Assembly (NCBI GenBank): GCA_016195585.1
Contig: JACPZJ010000133.1
Location: 1-9,041 of the forward strand
Source: Nitrospirota bacterium
Lineage (GTDB): Bacteria; Nitrospirota; CAKKRA01; 9FT-COMBO-42-15
Direction of reading: 5' to 3'
Length of the DNA stretch: 9,041 nt
Below the pieces are notes generated by a model. The model did no database searches and was not told the origin of the DNA. It worked only from the letters and a program-made list of their open reading frames with translations. This document shows, piece after piece, positions 1 to 6,943 of the stretch; position 1 is the stretch's first letter; each line of letters begins with the position of its first letter. A program made the translations under genes and the position numbers.

Positions 1-1470
1 GAAGTGCCTCATGCCTGTAAACACCATTGCAATCTTGTGCTTGTCTGCTGCTGCAATTACTTCATCATCACGAATTGAGCCGCCGGGCTGGATTATCGCC
101 TTTATCCCTGCCTTTGCAGCAGCCTTTATGCCGTCTGCAAATGGGAAGAAGGCATCAGAGGCAAGCGCAGCGCCCTTTGTAGACTTAATGGACTTCATTA
201 CTGCAATCTTTACAGAATCTACACGGCTCATCTGGCCGGCGCCAATGCCAATCGTACAGTTCTCCTTTGCAAAGACTATTGCATTTGATTTTACATGCTT
301 GCACACCTTCCATGCAAAGGATAGAGCCTTCCATTCCTTCTCAGTAGGCTTTCTTTTTGTTGCCACCTTCAGGCCCTTGATATTATTTATCCTGCCGAGA
401 TCCCTGTCCTGAAATATCAGGCCGCCTGCTATTTTTTTCATGTCCATGCCCTCTGCCTCGCCCTTTACAGTCGGCCCTGCATCAAGAAGCCTGATATCCT
501 TTTTCTTTTTAAATTCCTCAAGCGCATCCTCATCAAACTCCGGCGCTATAACAACCTCTACAAATGTAGAGGCAATCTCCTTAGCTGTCTTTGCATCAAC
601 CATTCTGTTAAAGGCAAGCACACCGCCAAAGGCAGATACAGGGTCAGCATCGCGGGCAATCTTATATGCCTTTACCAGAGGCTCGCCGGTTGCCACTCCG
701 CATGGGTTGTTATGCTTTACTATTACAACAGCAGGCTCTGTGTATTCCTTTGCCAGCTCAAAGGCAGAGTTTGCATCAAGGAAATTATTAAAGGACATCT
801 CCTTGCCCTGAAGCTGTCTTGCCCTTGACACAGATGGCTCTTTAATATTAAATTCCCTGTAAAATGCGCCCTGCTGGTGCGGGTTTTCTCCATAGCGCAG
901 GTTTTGCACCTTCTCAAATTGCAGTGTAAGTATGCCCGGAAATCTTACAGGCTCTTTGTCGCTCTTTTCAAGGTAGTTTGATATGACGCTGTCGTATCTC
1001 GCAGTATGTAAGAATACCTTTTTTGCAAGTTCAAATTTTGTGTCTTCTGAAAGACCGCTGCTGCTCTTTCTCATCTCCTCAAGAATTTTTTTATAGTCAA
1101 GGGGGTCAACAACCACTGCAACATCCTTAAAATTTTTTGCAGCAGACCTTAGCATTGCAGGCCCGCCAATATCTATATTTTCAATCGCATCTTCAAAGGT
1201 GCAGTTTGGCTTTGCAATCGTCGCCTCAAAGGGATAGAGGTTTACAACAACCATGTCTATTGGCTCTATGTTCTGTTCCTTCATCTGCCTGACATGCTCG
1301 GGATTATCCCTTCTTCCGACATCTGTAACAGGTATGCCTGCATCCCTTAATGCCTTTGCTGTGCCGCCTGTAGAAAGTATCTTTACGCCAGATTCATTAA
1401 GCCCCTTTGCAAAATTAACCACCCCATCCTTATTTGACACACTTATTAATGCAATTCTGATCTTACCCAT
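1..1470 (-). CDS. purH: Bifunctional AICAR transformylase / IMP cyclohydrolase PurH, internally deleted, 3' end cut by window
   Basis: PurH catalyses the last two steps of de novo purine synthesis in the cytoplasm: formylation of AICAR with 10-formyl-tetrahydrofolate, then ring closure to IMP. The frame is open for 490 codons and begins MGKIRIALISVSNKDG, typical of the MGS-like IMP cyclohydrolase domain. It ends at the window edge in FTGMRHF, where the family normally has only two more residues (RH). The transformylase signature KHNNPCG is at about residues 252-258, DPVSAFGG follows, and QPGGSIRDDE is at about 461-470. The start is well fixed by AGGAGG five bases upstream. The oddity is at residues 50-55: PVTDV runs straight into GRRDNPEH, so about 26 residues containing the GRVKTLHP..HGG signature are missing in frame. 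The other cyclohydrolase residues remain (NLYPF at about 77-81, ENIDIGGP at about 97-104, RSAAKN at about 108-113). Identity is certain. Cyclohydrolase activity is doubtful. The gene starts 17 bases after the preceding stop and is probably cotranscribed with it. Confidence 0.96.
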   Translation of the reverse strand, partial: MGKIRIALISVSNKDGVVNFAKGLNESGVKILSTGGTAKALRDAGIPVTDVGRRDNPEHVRQMKEQNIEPIDMVVVNLYPFEATIAKPNCTFEDAIENIDIGGPAMLRSAAKNFKDVAVVVDPLDYKKILEEMRKSSSGLSEDTKFELAKKVFLHTARYDSVISNYLEKSDKEPVRFPGILTLQFEKVQNLRYGENPHQQGAFYREFNIKEPSVSRARQLQGKEMSFNNFLDANSAFELAKEYTEPAVVIVKHNNPCGVATGEPLVKAYKIARDADPVSAFGGVLAFNRMVDAKTAKEIASTFVEVVIAPEFDEDALEEFKKKKDIRLLDAGPTVKGEAEGMDMKKIAGGLIFQDRDLGRINNIKGLKVATKRKPTEKEWKALSFAWKVCKHVKSNAIVFAKENCTIGIGAGQMSRVDSVKIAVMKSIKSTKGAALASDAFFPFADGIKAAAKAGIKAIIQPGGSIRDDEVIAAADKHKIAMVFTGMRHF

Positions 1471-1475
1471 TACAA

Positions 1476-1481
1476 CCTCCT
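1476..1481 (-). promoter_or_regulatory. Ribosome binding site of purH
   Basis: On the minus strand AGGAGG stands five bases before the ATG at 1470. It is the strongest Shine-Dalgarno in the window. It lies wholly within the 17-base gap after the upstream gene and fixes the purH start. Confidence 0.85.
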
Positions 1482-1487
1482 GTTATA

Positions 1488-3347
1488 TTAAAAATTCATC
1501 CTGATGGAAAATTCATCCTGAAAATCTTCCCTGCTTGCGAGGTCAAGGTATTCCACTGAATTTGATATAATCTCTGCCTCTGCCCTTATATCCTTTGAAA
1601 GAAGCGCCATCTTTGCGCCTATTGATGTGCTATCGCCAAGATATTCCAATTTTTCCAAATAGCTTGTCGGAAAGACGCCTATATCTGCTATTCTCTCAGG
1701 ATTATAGGTGATCCCATAAGTGCCTGAGAGATACACCTCCATTATATCATCATCTGTAATCTTTAGTATCCCTTTCATAATCTCTATTGCTGCCCTTATC
1801 GTCCCCTTTGCAATCTGTATCTCCTTTACATCCCTCTGTGTTAAGGCTATCTTTTTTCTTTTTTCGTTATAGATAGTAAATGTATTTCCATTATTATCTG
1901 ATCCTATTCTGTTTAAGATTGCACTGTCAAGGCTGTTTCTTAATTCCTCTTTTGATCTTATCCTTCCATTTTTTTCAATTACACCGAGCCTTTTAAGTTC
2001 AGATAAAAGGGCTACAACAGCGCCGCTGGTAATGCCTTCAGGCTCCACATTTCCGATAACCTTTAACTCAATATCCTTTCCCTTTTTATGTTTATGACCC
2101 AGATTAAATTTTATGTCTTCAACAGCGCCCTCAGATGGCAGCATCCCGTTATTTATATGAATTCCGTCAAATGCAGATGAGGCTGATGTGGAATATATGA
2201 GCATCCGCTCCTTTGAGCCGAGTATTATAATGCCATTTGCGCCCAAACCAACTGCAAGCTTGATGTTTTCATCTTTATTCATTGCGGCGCTGAGGATCAA
2301 TGAGATTGCATCGCCGCCAACGAATCCTGACAGGGATGGCATTACATAGACCCTTGCCATCCTGTTCAAATTAATACCTAACGTTGCTGCATCGGCATCT
2401 ATACTTCGTTTTATCACAGGGTGATGTGTTGCAGATGCAAGGGATGTGGGATTGATGCCGAGGAGTATATGCTGCATCACAGAGCTCCCTGCAGCAGACA
2501 TTTCATAGATATGCTCTCTTCTTATTTTTTTCTTTGATATAAGTTCTGTTATTATGCCATTTATCCTGTTTATCAGGGCATCCTGCAGCTCCTTCAGGCC
2601 GCCTTCGGGATTTCTCAGCAGTGTTGTGATCTTTGCCTTTAAATCTCTGTCGTTTTTTGACAGGAAGCTTACATCAGATACAGTCCCTATCTCCTTCCCA
2701 TTATTTATATTAATTAGGGCGCCTGCAATAACATTCGTCCCGATATCAAAGGATACCCCGAATATATCACGCGTTGTATCACCTATCTCTAAGTCTGTTA
2801 ATCGCCTGCCCATGATGACTGCTGTTACTTTATAATTGGCGGCTTTTAATATATTGGGAAGCCTGCGGATCAGCTCAAGCGGTGTCTCAATCTTGCCGAA
2901 CCTCCTTAATATTGCCTTTTCAAGCACCTCAAGGTGAGAGACCCCTGCCCTCTCCTTTGGCTGCTGCAGTTTTAAATACATCTTTACTATATTCGGCCTG
3001 AGGCTGAGCACACGCGCTGTGCTTGCCTTTACCTTTTTTTCCTTAACAATGCGGCTTTCAGACGGGATTATCAGCCGCATATTATCATTAACCTTAGACC
3101 TGCAGGCAAAGCGGTAGCCCGTCTTTAGCATTGTCCCTGATAAAAGCTGAAACTCGCAGGAGTCAGGCGCTGATGCCCCCTCTATAACCTGTACAACGCA
3201 TTTACCGCATGTCCCCTCGCCGCTGCATGGCGCATTGAGCATTATCCCTGCTGAGGCGCAGGTATTAAGGATTGTAGTGCCCTTATTACATATCACCTCT
3301 TTTTCATCAGGGAGTATGTTGACCTTTAGTTTTATTTCATTATTCAT
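1488..3347 (-). CDS. RACo-like [2Fe-2S] ferredoxin / ASKHA (DUF4445) protein with divergent ATPase motifs
   Basis: The 619-residue protein has the architecture and usual length of corrinoid-activating proteins (RACo/RamA-related, DUF4445), which use ATP to drive reduction of inactive Co(II) corrinoid proteins in one-carbon metabolism. Residues 1-95 form a plant-type ferredoxin domain with cysteines at 41, 47, 50 and 82 (PCSGEGTCGKC, then FACRSK). A linker follows to about 195, including GDTTRDIFGVSF, then the ASKHA domain. Its first phosphate motif is DIGTN (201-205) and GFVGGD is at about 341-346. Several usual motifs are altered. The second DIGTNGE-type motif reads VGLGANGII (366-374), so the acidic residues are gone. 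GNT reads GSS (287-289), GPAFEG reads SSAFDG (390-395), the CGSG motif is reduced to TSG (440-442), and AGAFG reads SGTYG (541-545). The frame is intact throughout, so it looks maintained rather than decayed. The start lies six bases after the preceding stop without a clear Shine-Dalgarno, suggesting translational coupling. Class is confident; the corrinoid partner is unknown. Confidence 0.85.
   Translation of the reverse strand: MNNEIKLKVNILPDEKEVICNKGTTILNTCASAGIMLNAPCSGEGTCGKCVVQVIEGASAPDSCEFQLLSGTMLKTGYRFACRSKVNDNMRLIIPSESRIVKEKKVKASTARVLSLRPNIVKMYLKLQQPKERAGVSHLEVLEKAILRRFGKIETPLELIRRLPNILKAANYKVTAVIMGRRLTDLEIGDTTRDIFGVSFDIGTNVIAGALININNGKEIGTVSDVSFLSKNDRDLKAKITTLLRNPEGGLKELQDALINRINGIITELISKKKIRREHIYEMSAAGSSVMQHILLGINPTSLASATHHPVIKRSIDADAATLGINLNRMARVYVMPSLSGFVGGDAISLILSAAMNKDENIKLAVGLGANGIIILGSKERMLIYSTSASSAFDGIHINNGMLPSEGAVEDIKFNLGHKHKKGKDIELKVIGNVEPEGITSGAVVALLSELKRLGVIEKNGRIRSKEELRNSLDSAILNRIGSDNNGNTFTIYNEKRKKIALTQRDVKEIQIAKGTIRAAIEIMKGILKITDDDIMEVYLSGTYGITYNPERIADIGVFPTSYLEKLEYLGDSTSIGAKMALLSKDIRAEAEIISNSVEYLDLASREDFQDEFSIRMNF
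1491..1521. repeat. Direct repeat of 14 bp at the 3' end of the RACo-like gene
   Basis: AAAATTCATCCTGA occurs at 1491-1504 and again at 1508-1521, separated by TGG, a period of 17 bases. It encodes the last residues of the RACo-like protein (FQDEFSIRMNF) in two frames, because 17 is not a multiple of three. It looks like a small tandem duplication that reshaped the C-terminus. Confidence 0.8.
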
Positions 3348-3353
3348 AGAACA

Positions 3354-4243
3354 TTACACAGTCTTTTTATGTAAAGTTGACATTGGATTCTCGCTAAATA
3401 GAAAAATAACACCTCCAAAAATGCTTGCAATAACAGATATGGAAAACCATAATAATGAAAGGCTTAACGCCTCTGTTGTCCCAAGCCCGACCTTATGAAA
3501 AAGAAATATTGCCAAAAACTCCCTCACACCGAGCCCGCCAAATGTAACAGGAGCCATAGGATAAAGATTCCAATCACCTGTACCAAAAATGATAACAGGG
3601 TTACCCTCATCACAACCTCTTTATGGTTTCTGTACCTTTTTATTGACTCAGAGATACCCTTAAGTTTTTGCCTTACCCATTCAAATCTTCCGCCTTTTAT
3701 AAGCTCATTGACCTTGTCCCTTACCCCTTTATTTGCAATTAAGAGCAAGGAGGCAAAAAAAACTGAGGTTATTGCAGCAAGCAGAATGACTATTATTGGC
3801 TTATCATTAATATAGGAATAACCAATAATAAGCGACAACAGCCCAATCACCATAAGGGCAAAGAAACCGCTCAGCCTCTCAACAAAAATAGATGCCACTG
3901 ATTCGCTTCCCTTGTTAGATTTTTTGTAAAGATAATATCCCCTTACTACATCTCCGCCAACGAGGGTAGGCATAAAGAGATTGAAAAACATACCGATAAA
4001 GTAATATGCAATCAGATTATAAAAGTGGATATTCATCCTTTCGGTATGAAGCAGCATCTTCCACCTGTATGTGCTTATTGTCTGTGCAATGATGAAAAGG
4101 CAAAAGGCAAGGAGAAATATTAGCATATCTGCTCCTTTTATGATGGTATAAAACTTATTTACATCGGTCTTGTAAAAGAGGATTGTCAAAATAAGGCCGC
4201 TTACAATTATCTTTGCTAAGAGTGAAAGCCATTTTTTTTTCAT
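3354..4243 (-). pseudogene. Flippase-like UPF0104 / LPG-synthase-TM family membrane protein, frameshifted with a probable internal deletion
   Basis: Proteins of this integral membrane family (the transmembrane part of lysylphosphatidylglycerol synthases, UPF0104, AglD2-like) are often found beside polyprenyl-phosphate glycosyltransferases and are thought to help lipid translocation. The 5' part (4243 to stop TGA at 3524-3526, 239 residues) has a basic N-terminus, several hydrophobic segments and the family motif MPTLVGGDVVRGYYL at about 91-105, then VERLSG at about 121-126. The 3' part continues in another frame, from about 3557 to the stop at 3354, as MAPVTFGGLGVREF and then SLSLLWF, which matches the conserved C-terminal block. 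The two frames overlap over about 30 bases. No single-base correction yields the full family length, because roughly 25-30 residues (one membrane helix and loop) are missing between VQVIGIF and MAPVTFGG. The start codon overlaps the GT2 stop by four bases (ATGA). The gene is probably inactive, or the sequence is misassembled here. Confidence 0.8.
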
Positions 4244-5196
4244 TTTTTATCAGACGCCTTTCTTATAACATAAATGGGTTTATCCTGTGATTCATAATAT
4301 ATGCGCACAAGCATCTCGCCTAAAAGCCCCATGATTATCAACTGTACGCCAAGCAAAATAAGAAAAACCCCCAAAAGAAGCAGCGGCCTGCCGCCGATAT
4401 TTACCCCATGTATTAATTTAAGATAGCTGAGGTATCCTGTTATCAGTATCCCCGCGCCGCCAGAAATTACACCGAATAGGCCGAATATCTGAATCGGCCT
4501 TGTTGAAAAGCTCAGGAGGAACTTTACAGTAATAAGATCAAGTACAACCCTCAGTGTCCTTGATAGGCCATATTTTGATTTTCCGAATTTTCTCGGCCTG
4601 TGGTTTGTCCTTACCTCTGCAATCTTAACGCCCATCCAGCTCGCTATTGCAGGGATAAATCTGTGCATCTCGCCATAGAGGCGGATATTTTTTACAACAT
4701 CACTCCTGTATGCCTTTAATGTGCATCCATAGTCATGGAGTTCAACACCTGTAACTTTTGAGATGATCCAGTTTGCAATCATTGAAGGAAGCCTCCTTGA
4801 AATAAAGGGGTCCTTCCTGTCAAACCTCCAGCCGCTCACAACATCACACTCCTTTATCTTATCAAGGAGCTTTGGGATGTCCTCCGGGTCGTTCTGGAGA
4901 TCGCCGTCTATTGTTACAATAACCTCCCCTCTCGCATAGTCAAATCCTGCAGACATGGCAGCGGTCTGGCCAAAATTCCTCCGAAAATTGACAACAACCA
5001 CCCTCTCATCCTTTTTATTCAGGTCTGAAAGAAGCTCTGGAGTCCTGTCTGTGCTCCCATCATCAATAAAGATGATTTCGTAATTAATACCTGTCTTGTC
5101 CATCACCATCTTCAATTCAGAATAGAGCAGCCCGATATTTTCCTCTTCATTATAAATTGGCGCTACTATTGAAACATCTATATTGCTATTTTTCAC
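4240..5196 (-). CDS. Polyprenyl-phosphate glycosyltransferase, GT2 family (ArnC/DPM1-like)
   Basis: This enzyme would transfer a sugar from a nucleotide donor to undecaprenyl phosphate on the inner face of the membrane, making the lipid-linked donor used by the neighbouring GT39 enzyme. The GT-A domain spans residues 8-220. It shows VSIVAPIYNEEENI near the start, DDGSTD at 45-50, RNFGQTAAMSAG at 73-84, the metal-binding DGDLQNDPED at 97-106, HDYGCTLKAYR at 154-164, and the basic loop NHRPRKFGKSKYG at 198-210. Two membrane helices follow, at about 233-258 and 270-292, with the typical GGRPLLLLGV between them and a GEMLVRIYYE tail. The 318-residue length is normal for the family. The start is GTG at 5196, supported by GAGG eight bases upstream. 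The stop overlaps the start of the flippase-like gene, so the two were built to be cotranslated. The sugar transferred cannot be told from the sequence. Confidence 0.93.
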   Translation of the reverse strand: MKNSNIDVSIVAPIYNEEENIGLLYSELKMVMDKTGINYEIIFIDDGSTDRTPELLSDLNKKDERVVVVNFRRNFGQTAAMSAGFDYARGEVIVTIDGDLQNDPEDIPKLLDKIKECDVVSGWRFDRKDPFISRRLPSMIANWIISKVTGVELHDYGCTLKAYRSDVVKNIRLYGEMHRFIPAIASWMGVKIAEVRTNHRPRKFGKSKYGLSRTLRVVLDLITVKFLLSFSTRPIQIFGLFGVISGGAGILITGYLSYLKLIHGVNIGGRPLLLLGVFLILLGVQLIIMGLLGEMLVRIYYESQDKPIYVIRKASDKK

Positions 5197-5204
5197 TTAA
5201 AAAA

Positions 5205-5208
5205 CCTC
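5205..5208 (-). promoter_or_regulatory. Ribosome binding site deciding the GTG start of the GT2 gene
   Basis: Minus-strand GAGG lies eight bases before the GTG at 5196. The only nearby upstream ATG (5210-5208) leads to a stop within a few codons, so GTG is the usable start. Confidence 0.55.
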
Positions 5209-5340
5209 ATTTCACCCTCCCCCTCACCCCCTCCCATCAAGGGAGGGGGAAAAATATTATATAATCCTTTCCCCTTGCAGAAAAAATGACGAAATAATCC
5301 CCTCTCCCCTTGTGGGAGAGGGATAGGGAGAGGGGTAATT
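5209..5340. repeat. Pair of inverted, palindromic C/G-rich repeats (REP/BIME-like)
   Basis: The gap between the two glycosyltransferase genes holds two related hairpin units facing each other. The left unit has a perfect 9-bp stem, CCCCCTCCC (5227-5235) and GGGAGGGGG (5241-5249), with loop ATCAA. It is preceded by a second C-rich tract (5215-5225). The right unit has CCCTCTCCC (5300-5308) and GGGAGAGGG (5314-5322) with loop CTTGT, followed by a further GGGAGAGGGG (5326-5335) that can pair instead. Read on the minus strand, the right unit aligns closely with the left one along about 45 bases, so the two are diverged copies in opposite orientation around an AT-rich centre (5250-5298). This resembles REP doublets (BIMEs) dispersed in many bacterial genomes. 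No hairpin is followed by a clean T-run on the minus strand, so it is not an obvious terminator, though it could stabilise the mRNA or attenuate transcription within the operon. Confidence 0.8.
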
Positions 5341-5347
5341 TTAATTG

Positions 5348-6913
5348 TTAATATGTTACCTTATCCCTTTTCATCTCCATTCCTTTAAAATTGTAGCATT
5401 TGAATATTGAAAAGACCTTCTGTTTGTAACCATCGTCATAGGCAATAAAGGCCTTTACCTTTTCGCATGATGAAAAGGCATTATCAATCTCAGAGTCATT
5501 TGCCTCATCACCATATCCTTTTACATATATTGCATCCCATCCAGCAAGCCTGTCAAATCCCTGCCAGAAGTCATACTGATTCAATCTTCTGCCTAAATTT
5601 GCACAGTAGACCTTTGGCTGTCCTTGAATATAAAAGGCAAGCTCGCTTGCAATCTGATAGCGGTTTGAAAAAATAAAGGTATTTTTGTTCATACTATTAT
5701 TAATTTTGCCAATCTCATTCCCAAGTTCATCCCAACCCTTGAGCCTTGCTGTAGGGTCATGTTTTATGGTAAGGCCGCTTGATCTTAATAAATCAGCGCT
5801 ATGACCAATAATAGTTGCAAGAATCGGTATAATAAAAGCTAAGATTATTCCTGTTTTTAGAAATTTTCCTTTACCCCTTTTGTATATTTCATCAAAGACA
5901 GCAACTGTCATTATTAAACCTGTAAAATATGCAGTAACTGCCCAATTCCCCTGCACCTTTGAATAAAGGCTGTATAGAAGAAAAAAAAGCAAGACTGGTA
6001 TTGAAAAGATGATTAAAAATAAATAATCATCCCCGCTTATTGTTTTTTGGTGCGAACCAGCAGCAAAGAAATTTGGAAGTCCTCTCCTCTCTCTGATAAA
6101 TCCTTTAACAGACTTATAACCTGCATATACCATTCCAGCAAAGATAACAGGTGTGATTATACCTATCTGGATACCTATAAACTCCACAAAATTCATGGCA
6201 GACTCGGTGAAGTTCCACACACCTTCATCAGAGAGCCCTGCCTGACCTGCAACATGCCTGAAAGAGACCCAGTCGTGCTGGATATTCCAGAGGATGACAG
6301 GTGTAAAAAATATAAGGCCAATAACAACAGCTAAATAAGGCTCTTTTCTGGCCACCCAGTGGCTGCCTGCCCTTGAGAGTAACAAAAAGGCAAAGAGTAA
6401 TGGGATGAACATAGCCATGGTATATTTTGTCAGCAGCCCCATGCCGATGGCAATCCCAACAGCATACCACCATCTTTTATCATAATTTATCGCCTTATAT
6501 GTAAAAAATATAGCAAGGCACCAGAAGAAGAAATACGGTGGATCAATGGTAAAGAGAATCGCCCCGGCTGCAAAGAGCGGGATGATATTCATAAGTATTA
6601 CAGAATAAAAGGCCTTTCTGTCATCAAATATGTCGCTTACAAATAAATATGTTATCAAATTCATCCCCAATGAAACAGCAATTGCGCCAAACCTGACGCC
6701 AAGCTCTGTATTGCCTAAGATGCCTGTGAAGATAAATATTATATATGCCACCATCGGGCCCTTGCTGTAATAGCTTAAATCAAGGTTCCTTGACCATTCC
6801 CAGTAGTGGGCCTCATCCTCTGAAAGGTTGAGAGAACCATTGGCAATAAACCAGATCCTGAAAAGGGTAATAAGACTGACAAAAAGAATTAGTGAAAATC
6901 TGTAATTCTTCAT
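5348..6913 (-). CDS. ArnT/PMT-like membrane glycosyltransferase, GT39 family
   Basis: Enzymes of this family sit in the inner membrane and move a sugar from a polyprenyl-phosphate carrier to lipid A, protein or another envelope acceptor on the periplasmic side. The 521-residue protein begins with a membrane helix (about 7-26), followed by the catalytic acidic motif LSEDEAHYWEW (30-40) in the first periplasmic loop and YYSKGPMVAY (48-57). Further marks are GNTELGVR (67-74), the FTIDPPYFFFW segment (121-131), LTKYT (161-165) and WNIQHDWVSF (209-218). About ten hydrophobic helices follow one another up to about residue 370, then comes a soluble tail of about 150 residues with FSNRYQIASELAFY and GWDAIYVKGYG, as expected of this subfamily. 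No internal gap is apparent. The ATG at 6913 has only a weak Shine-Dalgarno and lies 30 bases after the PAP2 stop. The likely donor is the product of the adjacent GT2. The acceptor is unknown. Confidence 0.9.
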   Translation of the reverse strand: MKNYRFSLILFVSLITLFRIWFIANGSLNLSEDEAHYWEWSRNLDLSYYSKGPMVAYIIFIFTGILGNTELGVRFGAIAVSLGMNLITYLFVSDIFDDRKAFYSVILMNIIPLFAAGAILFTIDPPYFFFWCLAIFFTYKAINYDKRWWYAVGIAIGMGLLTKYTMAMFIPLLFAFLLLSRAGSHWVARKEPYLAVVIGLIFFTPVILWNIQHDWVSFRHVAGQAGLSDEGVWNFTESAMNFVEFIGIQIGIITPVIFAGMVYAGYKSVKGFIRERRGLPNFFAAGSHQKTISGDDYLFLIIFSIPVLLFFLLYSLYSKVQGNWAVTAYFTGLIMTVAVFDEIYKRGKGKFLKTGIILAFIIPILATIIGHSADLLRSSGLTIKHDPTARLKGWDELGNEIGKINNSMNKNTFIFSNRYQIASELAFYIQGQPKVYCANLGRRLNQYDFWQGFDRLAGWDAIYVKGYGDEANDSEIDNAFSSCEKVKAFIAYDDGYKQKVFSIFKCYNFKGMEMKRDKVTY

Positions 6914-6943
6914 TTACTTGTGTGGATTTTAATATTTAACGCC

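Noticed and set aside
11..1504. Plus-strand open frames across the first 1.5 kb and elsewhere opposite the minus-strand genes
   Set aside because: They are antisense shadows of purH and the other genes, with low-complexity Ser/Phe-rich composition and no recognisable domains or ribosome binding sites.
3580..3592. Programmed ribosomal frameshift joining the two flippase frames at the T5 run
   Set aside because: The context ATTTTTG is a poor slippery site, and a shift there would still leave the protein short of about one membrane helix, so a deletion explains the data better.
5227..5249. Rho-independent terminator between GT39 and GT2
   Set aside because: On the transcribed minus strand the T-run comes before the hairpin and not after it, and the second hairpin lacks a T-run, so the repeats are better seen as REP-like elements.
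5209..5340. CRISPR array or insertion sequence remnant
   Set aside because: There are only two units, in inverted orientation, without regular spacers, transposase coding sequence or target-site duplication.
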